Source: Chitinophagales bacterium (lineage in GTDB: Bacteria > Bacteroidota > Bacteroidia > Chitinophagales > Chitinophagaceae). Taken from it: a stretch of 64,000 nucleotides of DNA. The stretch spans positions 1-64,000 of the forward strand of contig JAATGQ010000011.1 of assembly GCA_015654595.1 (NCBI GenBank), read 5' to 3'. The notes below the pieces were generated by a model. It did not search any database. It had not been told where the DNA came from and saw only the letters and a list, made by a program, of their open reading frames with translations. Within the stretch, counting starts at the first letter, position 1; each line of letters begins with the position of its first letter. Made by a program: the position numbers and the translations under genes. Shown here piece by piece: positions 35,191-44,147 of the stretch.

Positions 35191-35580
35191 TTATCCCTGC
35201 TCTTCGTGTTGGGCGAAGGTCAGCACGTAGTTGTTGGGGTCGAGGATCGACAATTCGGTGGCGCCGTAGAAGGTCTTTTCGAGTCCTTTGAGCACGGTGA
35301 CCTTGTCTTTTACCTGGTCGAAGAGGGACTGGATGTCGGCGACATTGATATAAAGCAGCAGGGAACCGCCGTTTTGCCTGCTGATGGCGGGGAGTTCTTC
35401 GCCAAGGCTTTCAAAGGTCTGGAACATGATGGTGACGGCGCCGTGGTTGAGCATCGCCCATACCAGATCGCCTTGTCCCTGTTCGGGGACGGTCATGGTG
35501 GTAGAGAACCCCAGAATAGTGTAGAATTCGATGGTCGCAGTCATGTTGTTCACGAAAATGTTGGGAGAAAGGGATTGCAT
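35191..35580 (-). CDS. VOC-family (glyoxalase/bleomycin-resistance fold) protein
   Basis: A 129-aa protein with two beta-alpha-beta-beta-beta modules: FVNNMTATIEFYTILGFSTT..., then LLYINVADIQSLFDQVKDKV and LSILDPNNYVLTFAQH. The acidic and His positions that bind metal in active glyoxalases are only partly present, so the substrate is unknown. The start faces a large perfect palindrome at 35592-35632 and the divergent RMD1-like gene. Confidence 0.88.
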   Translation of the reverse strand: MQSLSPNIFVNNMTATIEFYTILGFSTTMTVPEQGQGDLVWAMLNHGAVTIMFQTFESLGEELPAISRQNGGSLLLYINVADIQSLFDQVKDKVTVLKGLEKTFYGATELSILDPNNYVLTFAQHEEQG

Positions 35581-35591
35581 GTAGTGATTTT

Positions 35592-35632
35592 AGAATCTAA
35601 AAATACTAAATTATTTAGTATTTTTAGATTCT
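35592..35632. promoter_or_regulatory. Perfect 41-nt AT-rich palindrome between divergent genes
   Basis: The 19-nt arms at 35592-35610 and 35614-35632 are exact inverted copies around TTA, followed on the + side by seven T. It starts 12 nt upstream of the VOC gene ATG and ends 23 nt before the RMD1-like ATG. It may be a dyad operator for both genes. It also has terminator form on the + strand, though no + gene lies upstream. Confidence 0.8.
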
Positions 35633-35654
35633 TTTTTTGTGGCTACCTTGGGGT

Positions 35655-36437
35655 ATGCTACACGTTATATCATACCAGATAGCCGACAGCATCGATGTCA
35701 AAGCTTTCAGGGCGGCATTCAGGGAAGGGATCTATCATTATGATGCGGACGAGCTGTTCTATAAGATGGGGGAGGAGTCCTTCGTCTATGTTTTCAAGTA
35801 CGGCGTAGTGTGTTTTATGAATTATGATGAGGCTTCGACTGAGCTTTTTATGGGGCGGATCGCTCCCTATTGTAAGAATGTATTTGAACTGCGGCTAAGT
35901 GAGGAGTTCGAGGTCGAGACCAATGCCCGGGAAAATAAGTTCGGATATAATAAGATTGAGATCGTCAAGCCCGATATAGAGGTATACCGGCTGATCATGC
36001 TAAATGTCAGCCAGTCGGTTTCGCTGGATTATTACCTGGAACAGACCAACCTGCTTCAGGAAGAAACGAATTCGCATACACAGGAACTGGAGCTGCGGGG
36101 TAAACTGGCCATTTCGGGCAAGGCGCTGAAAATGTATATCGGGAAGACGCTGAATCTGAAAAATCGCATTGCGGAAAATCTTTATATTTTTGATTCGCCG
36201 CCTGAGACCTGGGAAGATGAGAATTTGAACCGGATCGATGTTGGTTTGAAGCGGACATTTGATCTGCAAGAACGTTTTCGGGATATAAAAGAGGGTTTAG
36301 AGATCATTTCTGATAATCTTGAGCTTTTTAAGGATCTTCTTCAATATCGAAATAGCACCGTCCTCGAATGGATTATCATTGTCCTCGTCTCCGTCGAGGT
36401 GCTTAATCTGATCATCGATAAATTATTTAAACATTAG
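35655..36437 (+). CDS. RMD1/DUF155-family membrane protein
   Basis: 260 aa from ATG 35655. An in-frame TTG six codons earlier is unlikely. The soluble part (1-230) shows the DUF155 pattern: YHYDADELFYKMGEESFVYV, FKYGVVCFMNYDE, then a long helical region with RDIKEGLEIISDNLELFKDL. A single C-terminal membrane helix (STVLEWIIIVLVSVEVLNLI) ends in a basic tail. The family is linked in eukaryotes to mitochondrial inner-membrane organisation. The bacterial role is unclear. The stop runs directly into a tandem repeat. Confidence 0.85.
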   Translation: MLHVISYQIADSIDVKAFRAAFREGIYHYDADELFYKMGEESFVYVFKYGVVCFMNYDEASTELFMGRIAPYCKNVFELRLSEEFEVETNARENKFGYNKIEIVKPDIEVYRLIMLNVSQSVSLDYYLEQTNLLQEETNSHTQELELRGKLAISGKALKMYIGKTLNLKNRIAENLYIFDSPPETWEDENLNRIDVGLKRTFDLQERFRDIKEGLEIISDNLELFKDLLQYRNSTVLEWIIIVLVSVEVLNLIIDKLFKH

Positions 36438-36661
36438 GGATGCCGCGTCGGGGTGCGAGGATAGTAGGGGCTTCCCGTGTCGGGTGGGAGGATAGTAGGG
36501 GCCGCCCGCGTCGGGGTCTCGGGAGGATAGTAGGACTACTCATGTCGGGGTGGAGGATAGTAGGGGCTTCCCGTGTCGGGGATGGGAGGATATTAAGGGC
36601 TGCTCGTGTTAGGATGGAGGTTATTAGGGCCGCCTGGGTGAGGGCGGAAGTTCTTAATGGC
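36438..36661. repeat. Seven degenerate 30-34-bp tandem repeats
   Basis: Units begin near 36438, 36472, 36503, 36537, 36568, 36601 and 36631. Units 1-5 are close to CCCGTGTCGGGGTGG then GAGGATAGTAGGGGC, and units 6-7 are decayed. The array starts at the base after the RMD1-like stop. The gap 36662-36970 after it is AT-rich and holds the susC leader, where I found no clear promoter. Confidence 0.88.
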
Positions 36662-36970
36662 GCCTGCGCGATGATGACAGATTGCGGTTGTGATGGTGAT
36701 CATGCCGGCAGCGATGGCGGCTTAGGCAGGCCTTACCGTGTACTATATACGCACTATTTCTGGCGGAAAATCCCCCACAAAGGCAATATATATAATTTTA
36801 TTTAATTTGTTGTTAATAGTTTGATTATCAAATCGATATGCTTGCTCATAAAGTGAAAAAGGCTTCATTTTGTTATACTAACCGAATATAAGTTGCACTG
36901 CCTTCTTTCAGTTGATTTCTTTGGGGCGTCTTCGATTACTTCCATTAGTTAACACAACAAACAGCTGTTT

Positions 36971-39900
36971 ATGACTCAACGATTGCTGAAGAGAATGCTG
37001 ACAGGCATTTTTATTGTCTTCTCCTTCTGTTATGCCCGGGCCCAGGATAAGGTCGTCACCGGGACGATCCTCGACGACAAGGGCAACGCTCTATCCGGTG
37101 CAACGATCAAAGTAAAGGGTTTTGAAAAAGGTGTAAACTCGGATGCTTCGGGTAAGTTTAGCCTCACCGTTCCGGCCAGTTCAAAGGTGCTGGTGATCTC
37201 TTATATCGGTTATACGACACAGGAAATTTCTGTTGCCGGTAAGACGGATATCCAGGTTAATCTTCAACAAACGTCTTCCAACCTTAACGAGGTGGTGGTT
37301 GTCGGTTATGGCACCCAGACTCGTAAGGATCTGACGGGAGCGATTGCTTCGGTCAAAGGGGCGCAGATCAAGAACCTGCCCGTGACCAATGCGACGGAAG
37401 CGCTGCAGGGCAGGGCTGCGGGTGTCGAAATTATCAAGAACTCCGGGGCTCCTGACGCGACTCCGACAATCATTATCCGCGGTGTCTCCTCATTGCATCA
37501 GCCGGCCCCCCTTTATATCGTAGACGGGGTCAGGGTGCCTGCGGACAACATCAACGTGCAGGACATCGCCACTATCGATGTACTAAAAGACGCCAGTGCC
37601 TCTGCGATCTATGGTTCGGCTGCAGCAGGCGGGGTAATTCTGATCACGACAAAGAAAGGGGCGGGCAGCAAGCCCACGATCGATTTCAACATGCGGTATG
37701 GCAGGACGAGGGCCGAACTGGTCAGGAATCTGCTGAACCGGGATCAGTATATCAAGCTGGAAAACATTGTAAACCCGCAGTATTTTACGGGCGCCGCGCA
37801 GACGGATACCTTACCCAATACGAATTGGGTGGATGCGCTTTACCGCAACGGGTATGAGCAGAATTATAATCTTTCGGTCGCCGGCAGCAGTCCGGCCGTC
37901 AATTATCTCTTTTCGGGCTTTTATAACACGCAAGAGGGCGTCTATCTGAACAACTTCAGCAATATCGGGGGGGCGCGTATCAATACAGATTATAAGCTGG
38001 GAAACTGGATCAAGGTTGGCGAACAGCTTGCCGTATCCCAACGGCATACGACTCCGCCGGTCCCGGGCCGTTACGATCTGCAATACCACAATGCGCCATT
38101 CCGTACGCTGCCGATCATTCCTATCAAGAATAAGGACGGCAGCTGGGGTTCGGTTCCTCCGGGGTACAACGGACTTAGTTTTAGCGGTCCCAACCTGGTC
38201 GGCGCTGTGGAGAATGCATCGACCGATAATTATAAGAACAACTTTCAGGGGAATGTGTATGCGGAGATAAAGTTGCCAATCCACCTGACTTTCAGGACGA
38301 ATCTTGGGTATACCTATTACCTGGAAACGCAGGATTATTTTCAGAACTCCTTTAATTACGGGGCCGTTGTCCAAACCTATAATTCTCTCAATAAATATTT
38401 TATTGAAAGTACGCAGCTGTTGAGCAACTATCTGTTGACGTACAATCAGACTTTCGACAAGCATACGATCACGGCGCTTGCCGGTTTTGAGCAGATCACG
38501 GGCAAGTACAATACGGTCAATGCGTATGAAAGCTCTGTCGGTCTGAACGGTTATTCTTTTATCCAGACGTCTGCTTCGGGGATTACGATCTCTGGTAAGA
38601 ACGACCCGAATGCGTTGATCAAGTCTTATTTCGGCCGGCTCAATTACGACTATGACAAGCGTTATTATCTGACGGGTTCTATCCGCCAGGATGCCAACTT
38701 TACGGTGTTTGGTCCTAACCATCAGAAGGCTGTGTTTGCGGCGGGTTCTGTGGGTTGGAACATCAGCGACGAAGCCTTTTTCAAAAGTGCGCTGCCTTAT
38801 GTCAATCTGTTGAAGCTGCGGGGCAGTTATGGTACGCTGGGTAATTCGGCGATCAATCCGTATACGTATGCGTCGACGTACACGCAGTTCAGTACCCAGG
38901 GGGGTGCTGCTTCAGGGGGGCAGAACTTCTCGCCGGGCGGGTCCCTGGTCATTGCAAACTCGGTCAACTCGCTGCCCAACCCCAATCTGCATTGGGAGAC
39001 GGTAAAGGAAACGAATATCGGTCTGGACGGAGAAGCGCTTAATGGCAAGTTGTATTTCACTGTTGAATGGTACAACAAGACGACCAGCAATATGCTATAT
39101 GCGCTGCCGCTGGCGCTTAGCTCCGGGATCACGCAGTCTTATTTCACGAATATCGGGAATGTCGACAGCCGTGGATGGGACATCCTTGCGGGGTATAGAA
39201 GCCAGGCGGGCAAGCTGGGTTATGATGTCAGCGTCACGATGGGCTTTAATCACAACAAGGTGACGAACCTGGATAATATCGCTACGGATGCGTTGTATGA
39301 TGGCTATAACTATTACAATATCGGCGATGCGAGCTATAATATTATGTCGAACCAGCCGCTGACTATCACAAAGGCGGGATTGCCTTTTGGCAGCTTCTAT
39401 GGCTATAAGGTGCTTGGTCAATTTAAGACGGATGCGCAAGCCGCATCCCAAACGGTCAATGGGGTAGCCGCACACGCTGGCGACCTGATCTTTGCGCATG
39501 ACGCGAAGAACGGGAAAGATATTTCTCCTTCCGATCGTCAGGTGATCGGGAACCCCAACCCTAAACTGGTATATGGTTTAAACCTGCACCTCAATTACGG
39601 AGGGTTTGATCTGTCGGCTTTGTTCAATGGCGTAGCCGGCGTTCAGCTATTCAATGGCGTAAAGGCTTACGAGCAGTATCCTTTTCAGGATGGCAACACA
39701 ACGACCAAGGTCTTTGGCGATTCTTACCTGGGCAGCAATGGGCTGACATCGCAGCCAAGGCTGGGTGTGGTGGGGACTTCGGGCGGGTTTACGCTTGATC
39801 CGAATGGCAACTACACTACGGTCAACAGTTATTTTGTCGAAAGCGGCGCTTATTTCAAACTGAAGAATCTGCAGGTCGGCTATACGTTCATGGAAAAATG

Positions 39901-40129
39901 GATGGAACCGGCTAAGATCAAGAGCGCAAGGGTCTTTGTGATGGCCAACAATGTATTCACGATCACGCATTATTCAGGGCTCGATCCCGAAGTGGGATCC
40001 GGCTATTCCCTTGCGGCGCAGTCTGGCGTTGTAGGCAGCTCGGTCGGAGTTACTACTCGTGGACTGGATGCGGTACCGCAGTATCCACAGGTGCGTATTT
40101 TCTCTGCAGGTCTTGACGTGAATTTTTAA
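36971..40129 (+). CDS. SusC/RagA-family TonB-linked outer-membrane transporter
   Basis: 1052 aa. Signal peptide (ends FCYARAQ), then a carboxypeptidase-regulatory-like domain at about 27-110 (VVTGTILDDKGNALSGATIK). A TonB-box/plug junction follows (NEVVVVGYGTQTRKDLTGAI), then plug motif YIVDGVRVPADNINVQDI and VLKDASASAIYGSAAAGGVI, and a 22-strand-type barrel ending in VNF. It imports oligosaccharides with its SusD partner. The downstream GH97 suggests an alpha-linked glucan or galactoside. No ECF sigma/FecR pair or HTCS is adjacent. The nearest candidate regulator is the DUF6377 protein at the far end. Confidence 0.97.
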   Translation: MTQRLLKRMLTGIFIVFSFCYARAQDKVVTGTILDDKGNALSGATIKVKGFEKGVNSDASGKFSLTVPASSKVLVISYIGYTTQEISVAGKTDIQVNLQQTSSNLNEVVVVGYGTQTRKDLTGAIASVKGAQIKNLPVTNATEALQGRAAGVEIIKNSGAPDATPTIIIRGVSSLHQPAPLYIVDGVRVPADNINVQDIATIDVLKDASASAIYGSAAAGGVILITTKKGAGSKPTIDFNMRYGRTRAELVRNLLNRDQYIKLENIVNPQYFTGAAQTDTLPNTNWVDALYRNGYEQNYNLSVAGSSPAVNYLFSGFYNTQEGVYLNNFSNIGGARINTDYKLGNWIKVGEQLAVSQRHTTPPVPGRYDLQYHNAPFRTLPIIPIKNKDGSWGSVPPGYNGLSFSGPNLVGAVENASTDNYKNNFQGNVYAEIKLPIHLTFRTNLGYTYYLETQDYFQNSFNYGAVVQTYNSLNKYFIESTQLLSNYLLTYNQTFDKHTITALAGFEQITGKYNTVNAYESSVGLNGYSFIQTSASGITISGKNDPNALIKSYFGRLNYDYDKRYYLTGSIRQDANFTVFGPNHQKAVFAAGSVGWNISDEAFFKSALPYVNLLKLRGSYGTLGNSAINPYTYASTYTQFSTQGGAASGGQNFSPGGSLVIANSVNSLPNPNLHWETVKETNIGLDGEALNGKLYFTVEWYNKTTSNMLYALPLALSSGITQSYFTNIGNVDSRGWDILAGYRSQAGKLGYDVSVTMGFNHNKVTNLDNIATDALYDGYNYYNIGDASYNIMSNQPLTITKAGLPFGSFYGYKVLGQFKTDAQAASQTVNGVAAHAGDLIFAHDAKNGKDISPSDRQVIGNPNPKLVYGLNLHLNYGGFDLSALFNGVAGVQLFNGVKAYEQYPFQDGNTTTKVFGDSYLGSNGLTSQPRLGVVGTSGGFTLDPNGNYTTVNSYFVESGAYFKLKNLQVGYTFMEKWMEPAKIKSARVFVMANNVFTITHYSGLDPEVGSGYSLAAQSGVVGSSVGVTTRGLDAVPQYPQVRIFSAGLDVNF

Positions 40130-40172
40130 TCATCCTTCAATCTTTTATCATGATACGAAAGTCATATAAACA

Positions 40173-41996
40173 GTGCTGACGCTGGCGATGGTGTTTGCCT
40201 TTTCCGGATGTCAGAAAGATCCTTCGCTGGTTGCGCCGAAAGACGCTTATGCCAACTCGAATTACCCGGCTACGCTTGACGATTTGAACAGTATACTGGC
40301 TGCCTGCTATAGCAACCTGCGTGATCCGGGGCTTTTCGGATTTCACTTTTTGCCAAAGGCGGTCTCCAATGCAACGCATGCGGTGAACTCCTCTTATGAT
40401 GGCGATCTGAGCTGGAATGAGATGGCGGCGACAAACCTGAGCGTCCCGAACACTTATGTCTATGAGGCCTGGCAGGTCTTGTTTACAGGGGTAAAGAACT
40501 GTAATGCTACGCTTTCCGGCGCGGATTTTTATATGAAGAATTTTGCAAAGGCCGGGGATGCTGCGACGGTCAACCTGGTTCGCGGGCAGGCGCTTTTTCT
40601 TCGCGGGTATTATTATTTTATGCTCGAGACTTTGTTCGGCGAAGATAACGTGCCCAATGCAAGTGCAACGGATACCCTTGGCGTGCCTTTGTTTGATAGT
40701 CTACCGACGACCCTGGCTGGGAGTCAACAGGGGCGGGCGTCTATAAAGGCTGTCTGGGCTAATATCAAGAGCGATCTGAATGCGGCGGCTGTATTGCTGA
40801 AGGGGCAAGTCTGGGGGACGGCCGATGAGGGGCGCGTGACGGAATGGGCTGCAAAGGGGTTGTTGGGCAAGGCGCATGTGTTTACAAAGAATTATGACAG
40901 CGCAAGGACGGTGCTGCTGGACGTTATCCAGAACAGTGGCAAGAGCCTGATGGCTTATGATAAGTACCGGGCTTCTTTTGTGGGGGTGACGACGGCGGAG
41001 TTTAACGAAGAATCTTTGTTCGAGTTGAATGTAGACCCCGATTCGAAGGGCGATTATGGGGTGTATGGTACGGCGCCGAACGCTACGACGATCAACGGGT
41101 TGATCTGGTGTCCCTGGACTTTGACTACAACTGGGACGGAGACGGGGGCTATCGCGCTTGGGTATGGGAATGAGAACTTTCATGATCGGAATGTGGTGCG
41201 GTTTGGTTTTCCTCTGGGTACTTCTTATGCCATGGTGACCAATCCCGATTACGATCCGAATTATGATCCAAGTCAGAGCGGGTATGTCTCGAAGTATTGG
41301 CCCCAGACGATCATGTCGCCTACATATATGCAGCAGTCATTGGACGTCCGCACGAACAAGACCTGTGATCCAAGGCTTTTTGTCAATGCGTTACAGCCCT
41401 GGGTAGATTCTGTCGGCTATGACGGCAAGGGAGATTATATGCGGGTATCGCGTCCTGCGTATAACGCGAACGACAATACCAAGTATGGCTGGAGCATCCG
41501 TAAATACAATACTCTTACCAATAATGTCAATAATACGGGCCCTGCGGATGGCGCCAATATTTATTTGCTGCGGCTGGCGGATGTGTATCTGCTTTATGCG
41601 GAGGCTAATATCGGTACTGACAATGCGACGGCACTGGAGTATCTGAACAAGGTAAAGCGCAGGGCTTATGGTTATGATGTGAACAGCCCATCGCCTGTCG
41701 ACTATGCTTCGCTTAGCGATAATACGCCTGCTGCCACGGCTGGTGATCCTGTTCTGGGCACGAATCCATTGTATTATGAGCGTTGGGCGGAATTATTCAA
41801 TGAGGGGCATTGGTGGCAGGACCTTTGCCGCTGGCATCTGGGCGCTTCCGAAGCGGCGTTCTACCAGACGGCTTTCAATGTACATAGCGGTAATCTGACC
41901 TGGAATGATAAGACCTATGCCTGGCCTATCCCTTTACAGGAGCTTAATTCAAATGCTAAGATGGCAGGGGAGCAAAACCCTGGTTACGGAAATTAG
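40173..41996 (+). CDS. SusD/RagB-family glycan-binding lipoprotein, start codon problem
   Basis: 607 aa from GTG 40173. SusD features are the lipobox FAFSGC, an N-terminal YPATLDDLNSILAACYSNLR, TPR-like RGQALFLRGYYYFMLETLFG, and the C-terminal YERWAELFNEGHWWQDLCRW. From GTG 40173 the signal peptide lacks its positive N-region. An ATG at 40150 gives MIRKSYK, which would fit exactly in front, but it is one base out of frame at a short A-run. The original start was probably 40150, with a one-A loss that is a real mutation or a sequencing error. Binds glycan at the surface on top of SusC. Confidence 0.93.
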   Translation: MLTLAMVFAFSGCQKDPSLVAPKDAYANSNYPATLDDLNSILAACYSNLRDPGLFGFHFLPKAVSNATHAVNSSYDGDLSWNEMAATNLSVPNTYVYEAWQVLFTGVKNCNATLSGADFYMKNFAKAGDAATVNLVRGQALFLRGYYYFMLETLFGEDNVPNASATDTLGVPLFDSLPTTLAGSQQGRASIKAVWANIKSDLNAAAVLLKGQVWGTADEGRVTEWAAKGLLGKAHVFTKNYDSARTVLLDVIQNSGKSLMAYDKYRASFVGVTTAEFNEESLFELNVDPDSKGDYGVYGTAPNATTINGLIWCPWTLTTTGTETGAIALGYGNENFHDRNVVRFGFPLGTSYAMVTNPDYDPNYDPSQSGYVSKYWPQTIMSPTYMQQSLDVRTNKTCDPRLFVNALQPWVDSVGYDGKGDYMRVSRPAYNANDNTKYGWSIRKYNTLTNNVNNTGPADGANIYLLRLADVYLLYAEANIGTDNATALEYLNKVKRRAYGYDVNSPSPVDYASLSDNTPAATAGDPVLGTNPLYYERWAELFNEGHWWQDLCRWHLGASEAAFYQTAFNVHSGNLTWNDKTYAWPIPLQELNSNAKMAGEQNPGYGN

Positions 41997-42000
41997 ACCA

Positions 42001-42034
42001 ATAGACCGGCGGGTTTTGTGACTCGCCGGTCTAT
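42001..42034 (+). terminator. Hairpin between susD-like and GH97 genes
   Basis: ATAGACCGGCG (42001-42011) and CGCCGGTCTAT (42024-42034) pair perfectly over 11 bp around a 12-nt loop, followed by CATTTTTC. It starts 4 nt after the SusD stop and ends 19 nt before the GH97 ATG, so it likely lowers GH97 expression. Confidence 0.8.
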
Positions 42035-42053
42035 CATTTTTCATGAAAATAGG

Positions 42054-44147
42054 ATGATTATGTTACGGTACATGCTTAGCTTTTGCCTGAGTATTTTTTT
42101 GTTTTTACAATGTTTTCCCGAAGAGACTGTCACCAATGGGAAGGTTAAACTGACGGTCGGGCTGGACGGGAATGGGCGACCGGTTTATTCGGTGGATCTT
42201 GGCGGTAAGCCGGTGGTAAAGGAGTCGCATCTGGGGTTTGTGATCGATGCGGATTCGGCTTTTTATCAGGGATTTGTGTGGAAGGGGGTGGAGAGGAGGA
42301 GTGTAGATGAGAAATGGTCGCCTGTTTGGGGTGAGGTTAAGGAGGTGCGGAATGCTTATAACGAGTTGACGGTACACCTGGAAAAGAAGGGGAGATGGCT
42401 GGATATCGTGTTCAGGGTTTTCGAGGATGGGGTAGGTTTCCGGTATCGTTTTCCAAAGCAGGATGGACTTCGCTACTTTGTCGTACGGCAGGAGCTGACC
42501 GAGTTTGCGATGGGGGGTGATCATAAGACGTTTTGGATCCCCGGGGATTACGACACCAACGAATATCTGTATTCGACGACCTTATTGAGTGCTATCGATA
42601 ACCGTTCGGTGGTTGATTCCTCGACGGATATTGCGGTTCGTGTGGCGCCTGATGCTCAGGCTGTCGCGACTCCTTTGATGATGAAAACCCAGGATGGGCT
42701 TTATATCAATATCCACGAGGCGGGGCTGATGGATTATCCGGCGATGCAGCTGCATGTGGACAAGGCAACGCGTGTGCTGCGTTCGAGCCTGGTGCCGGAT
42801 GCGGTTGGCAATATGGCCTATCTGCATGCGCCTTATGCAACGCCATGGCGGACGATCATCGTCAGTGATAAGGCGACGGATATCCTTGCCTCGAAGTTGA
42901 TCCTGAACTTAAACGAACCCAGCAAGCTGACCTCGACGGATTGGATACATCCGATGAAATTTGTCGGTGTATGGTGGGAGATGCAGACGGGGAAGAGCAC
43001 CTGGAGTTATTCCGATTATGCGGATAGTCTGGGGTCCGATGGAAAGCTGATCCCCAATGGAAGACATGGCGCCAATACTGTGAATGTAAAGCGATACATC
43101 GATTTTGCCGCGGCCAATCATATTGGCGGGGTATTGGTCGAAGGCTGGAATGCGGGTTGGGAGGATTGGTTTGGTAACTGGAAGGAGAAGGTGTTTGATT
43201 TTGTCACGCCTTATCCCGATTTTGATATACATGCGTTGACGGCTTATGCGGCCTCCAAGGGGGTGCAGTTGATCATGCATAACGAGACCTCGGGTTCTGC
43301 GACCAACTATGATCAGCAGATGGATACAGCCTTTAAGTTTATGGCTGGATTGGGTTATCATGCAGTCAAGACGGGTTATGTCGGAAAGATCATTCCGCGC
43401 GGGGAGCATCATGATGGGCAGTGGATGGTGCTGCATTATACGAGGGTGGCGGAGAAGGCGGCGCAGTATCACGTTATGCTGGATGCGCATGAGCCGATGC
43501 GTCCGACGGGCTTGCAACGGACCTATCCGAACTGGATGGCTTGTGAGGCGGGAAGGGGTAATGAGTATAATGCTTTTTCGAAAGGATCTCCGCCCGAGCA
43601 CGAGACGATCATGCCGTTTACCCGGCTGATGGGCGGGCCGATGGATTATACGCCGGGTATCTTTAAGTTAAGGGAATATAGTTCTGTGCCGGGAAGGCAG
43701 ATGCATACGACGCTGGCCAAACAGTTGGCGCTATATGTGACGATGTATAGTCCTTTACAGATGGCGGCGGATGTGCCGGAGAATTATGAAGCGCATAGCG
43801 ATGCCTTTCAGTTTATCCGGGATGTACCGGTGGATTGGGATGATACAAAGGTGTTGGATGCGGAGCCGGGGGATTATGTGGTGATTGCCCGTCGGGAAAA
43901 GGGTAAGGACAATTGGTTTGTAGGCGCGATAACGGATGAGAACGCTCGTACGATGAAGGTGTCTTTGTCTTTCCTGGATAAGGGCAGGAAGTATAAAGCG
44001 GTGATCTATAAAGATGGCGTTTCTGCCGACTGGAAGACGAATCCCGAAGCGTATACGATCGAGACGCTGACTGTTGATTCGCGCGGGCAGTTGACGCTGC
44101 CGCTGGCGCCGGGTGGAGGGGCCGCGGTAAGTTTGTTTGCACTATAA
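42054..44147 (+). CDS. Glycoside hydrolase family 97 (SusB-like)
   Basis: 697 aa from ATG 42054. An earlier in-frame GTG lies inside the terminator stem. A signal peptide (LRYMLSFCLSIFLFLQCF) is followed by an N-terminal beta-sandwich at about 30-280 and a TIM-barrel with GVLVEGWNAGWEDWFGNW, LIMHNETSG, VMLDAHEPMRPTGLQRTYPN and MACEAGRGNEYNAF. The Glu residues in HNE, AHEP and CEAGRGNEY correspond to those of inverting SusB-type enzymes rather than the Asp nucleophile of retaining members. It probably hydrolyses alpha-glucosidic bonds in the periplasm. It overlaps the convergent regulator gene by 6 nt. Confidence 0.94.
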   Translation: MIMLRYMLSFCLSIFLFLQCFPEETVTNGKVKLTVGLDGNGRPVYSVDLGGKPVVKESHLGFVIDADSAFYQGFVWKGVERRSVDEKWSPVWGEVKEVRNAYNELTVHLEKKGRWLDIVFRVFEDGVGFRYRFPKQDGLRYFVVRQELTEFAMGGDHKTFWIPGDYDTNEYLYSTTLLSAIDNRSVVDSSTDIAVRVAPDAQAVATPLMMKTQDGLYINIHEAGLMDYPAMQLHVDKATRVLRSSLVPDAVGNMAYLHAPYATPWRTIIVSDKATDILASKLILNLNEPSKLTSTDWIHPMKFVGVWWEMQTGKSTWSYSDYADSLGSDGKLIPNGRHGANTVNVKRYIDFAAANHIGGVLVEGWNAGWEDWFGNWKEKVFDFVTPYPDFDIHALTAYAASKGVQLIMHNETSGSATNYDQQMDTAFKFMAGLGYHAVKTGYVGKIIPRGEHHDGQWMVLHYTRVAEKAAQYHVMLDAHEPMRPTGLQRTYPNWMACEAGRGNEYNAFSKGSPPEHETIMPFTRLMGGPMDYTPGIFKLREYSSVPGRQMHTTLAKQLALYVTMYSPLQMAADVPENYEAHSDAFQFIRDVPVDWDDTKVLDAEPGDYVVIARREKGKDNWFVGAITDENARTMKVSLSFLDKGRKYKAVIYKDGVSADWKTNPEAYTIETLTVDSRGQLTLPLAPGGGAAVSLFAL

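Noticed and set aside
35101-35682. 193-aa ORF on the + strand opposite the VOC gene
   Set aside because: Antisense shadow of the VOC gene running through the palindrome. No domain.
36438-36661. CRISPR array
   Set aside because: Units are contiguous and degenerate with no unique spacers, and there are no cas genes. The same applies to 5821-6000 and 21213-21342.
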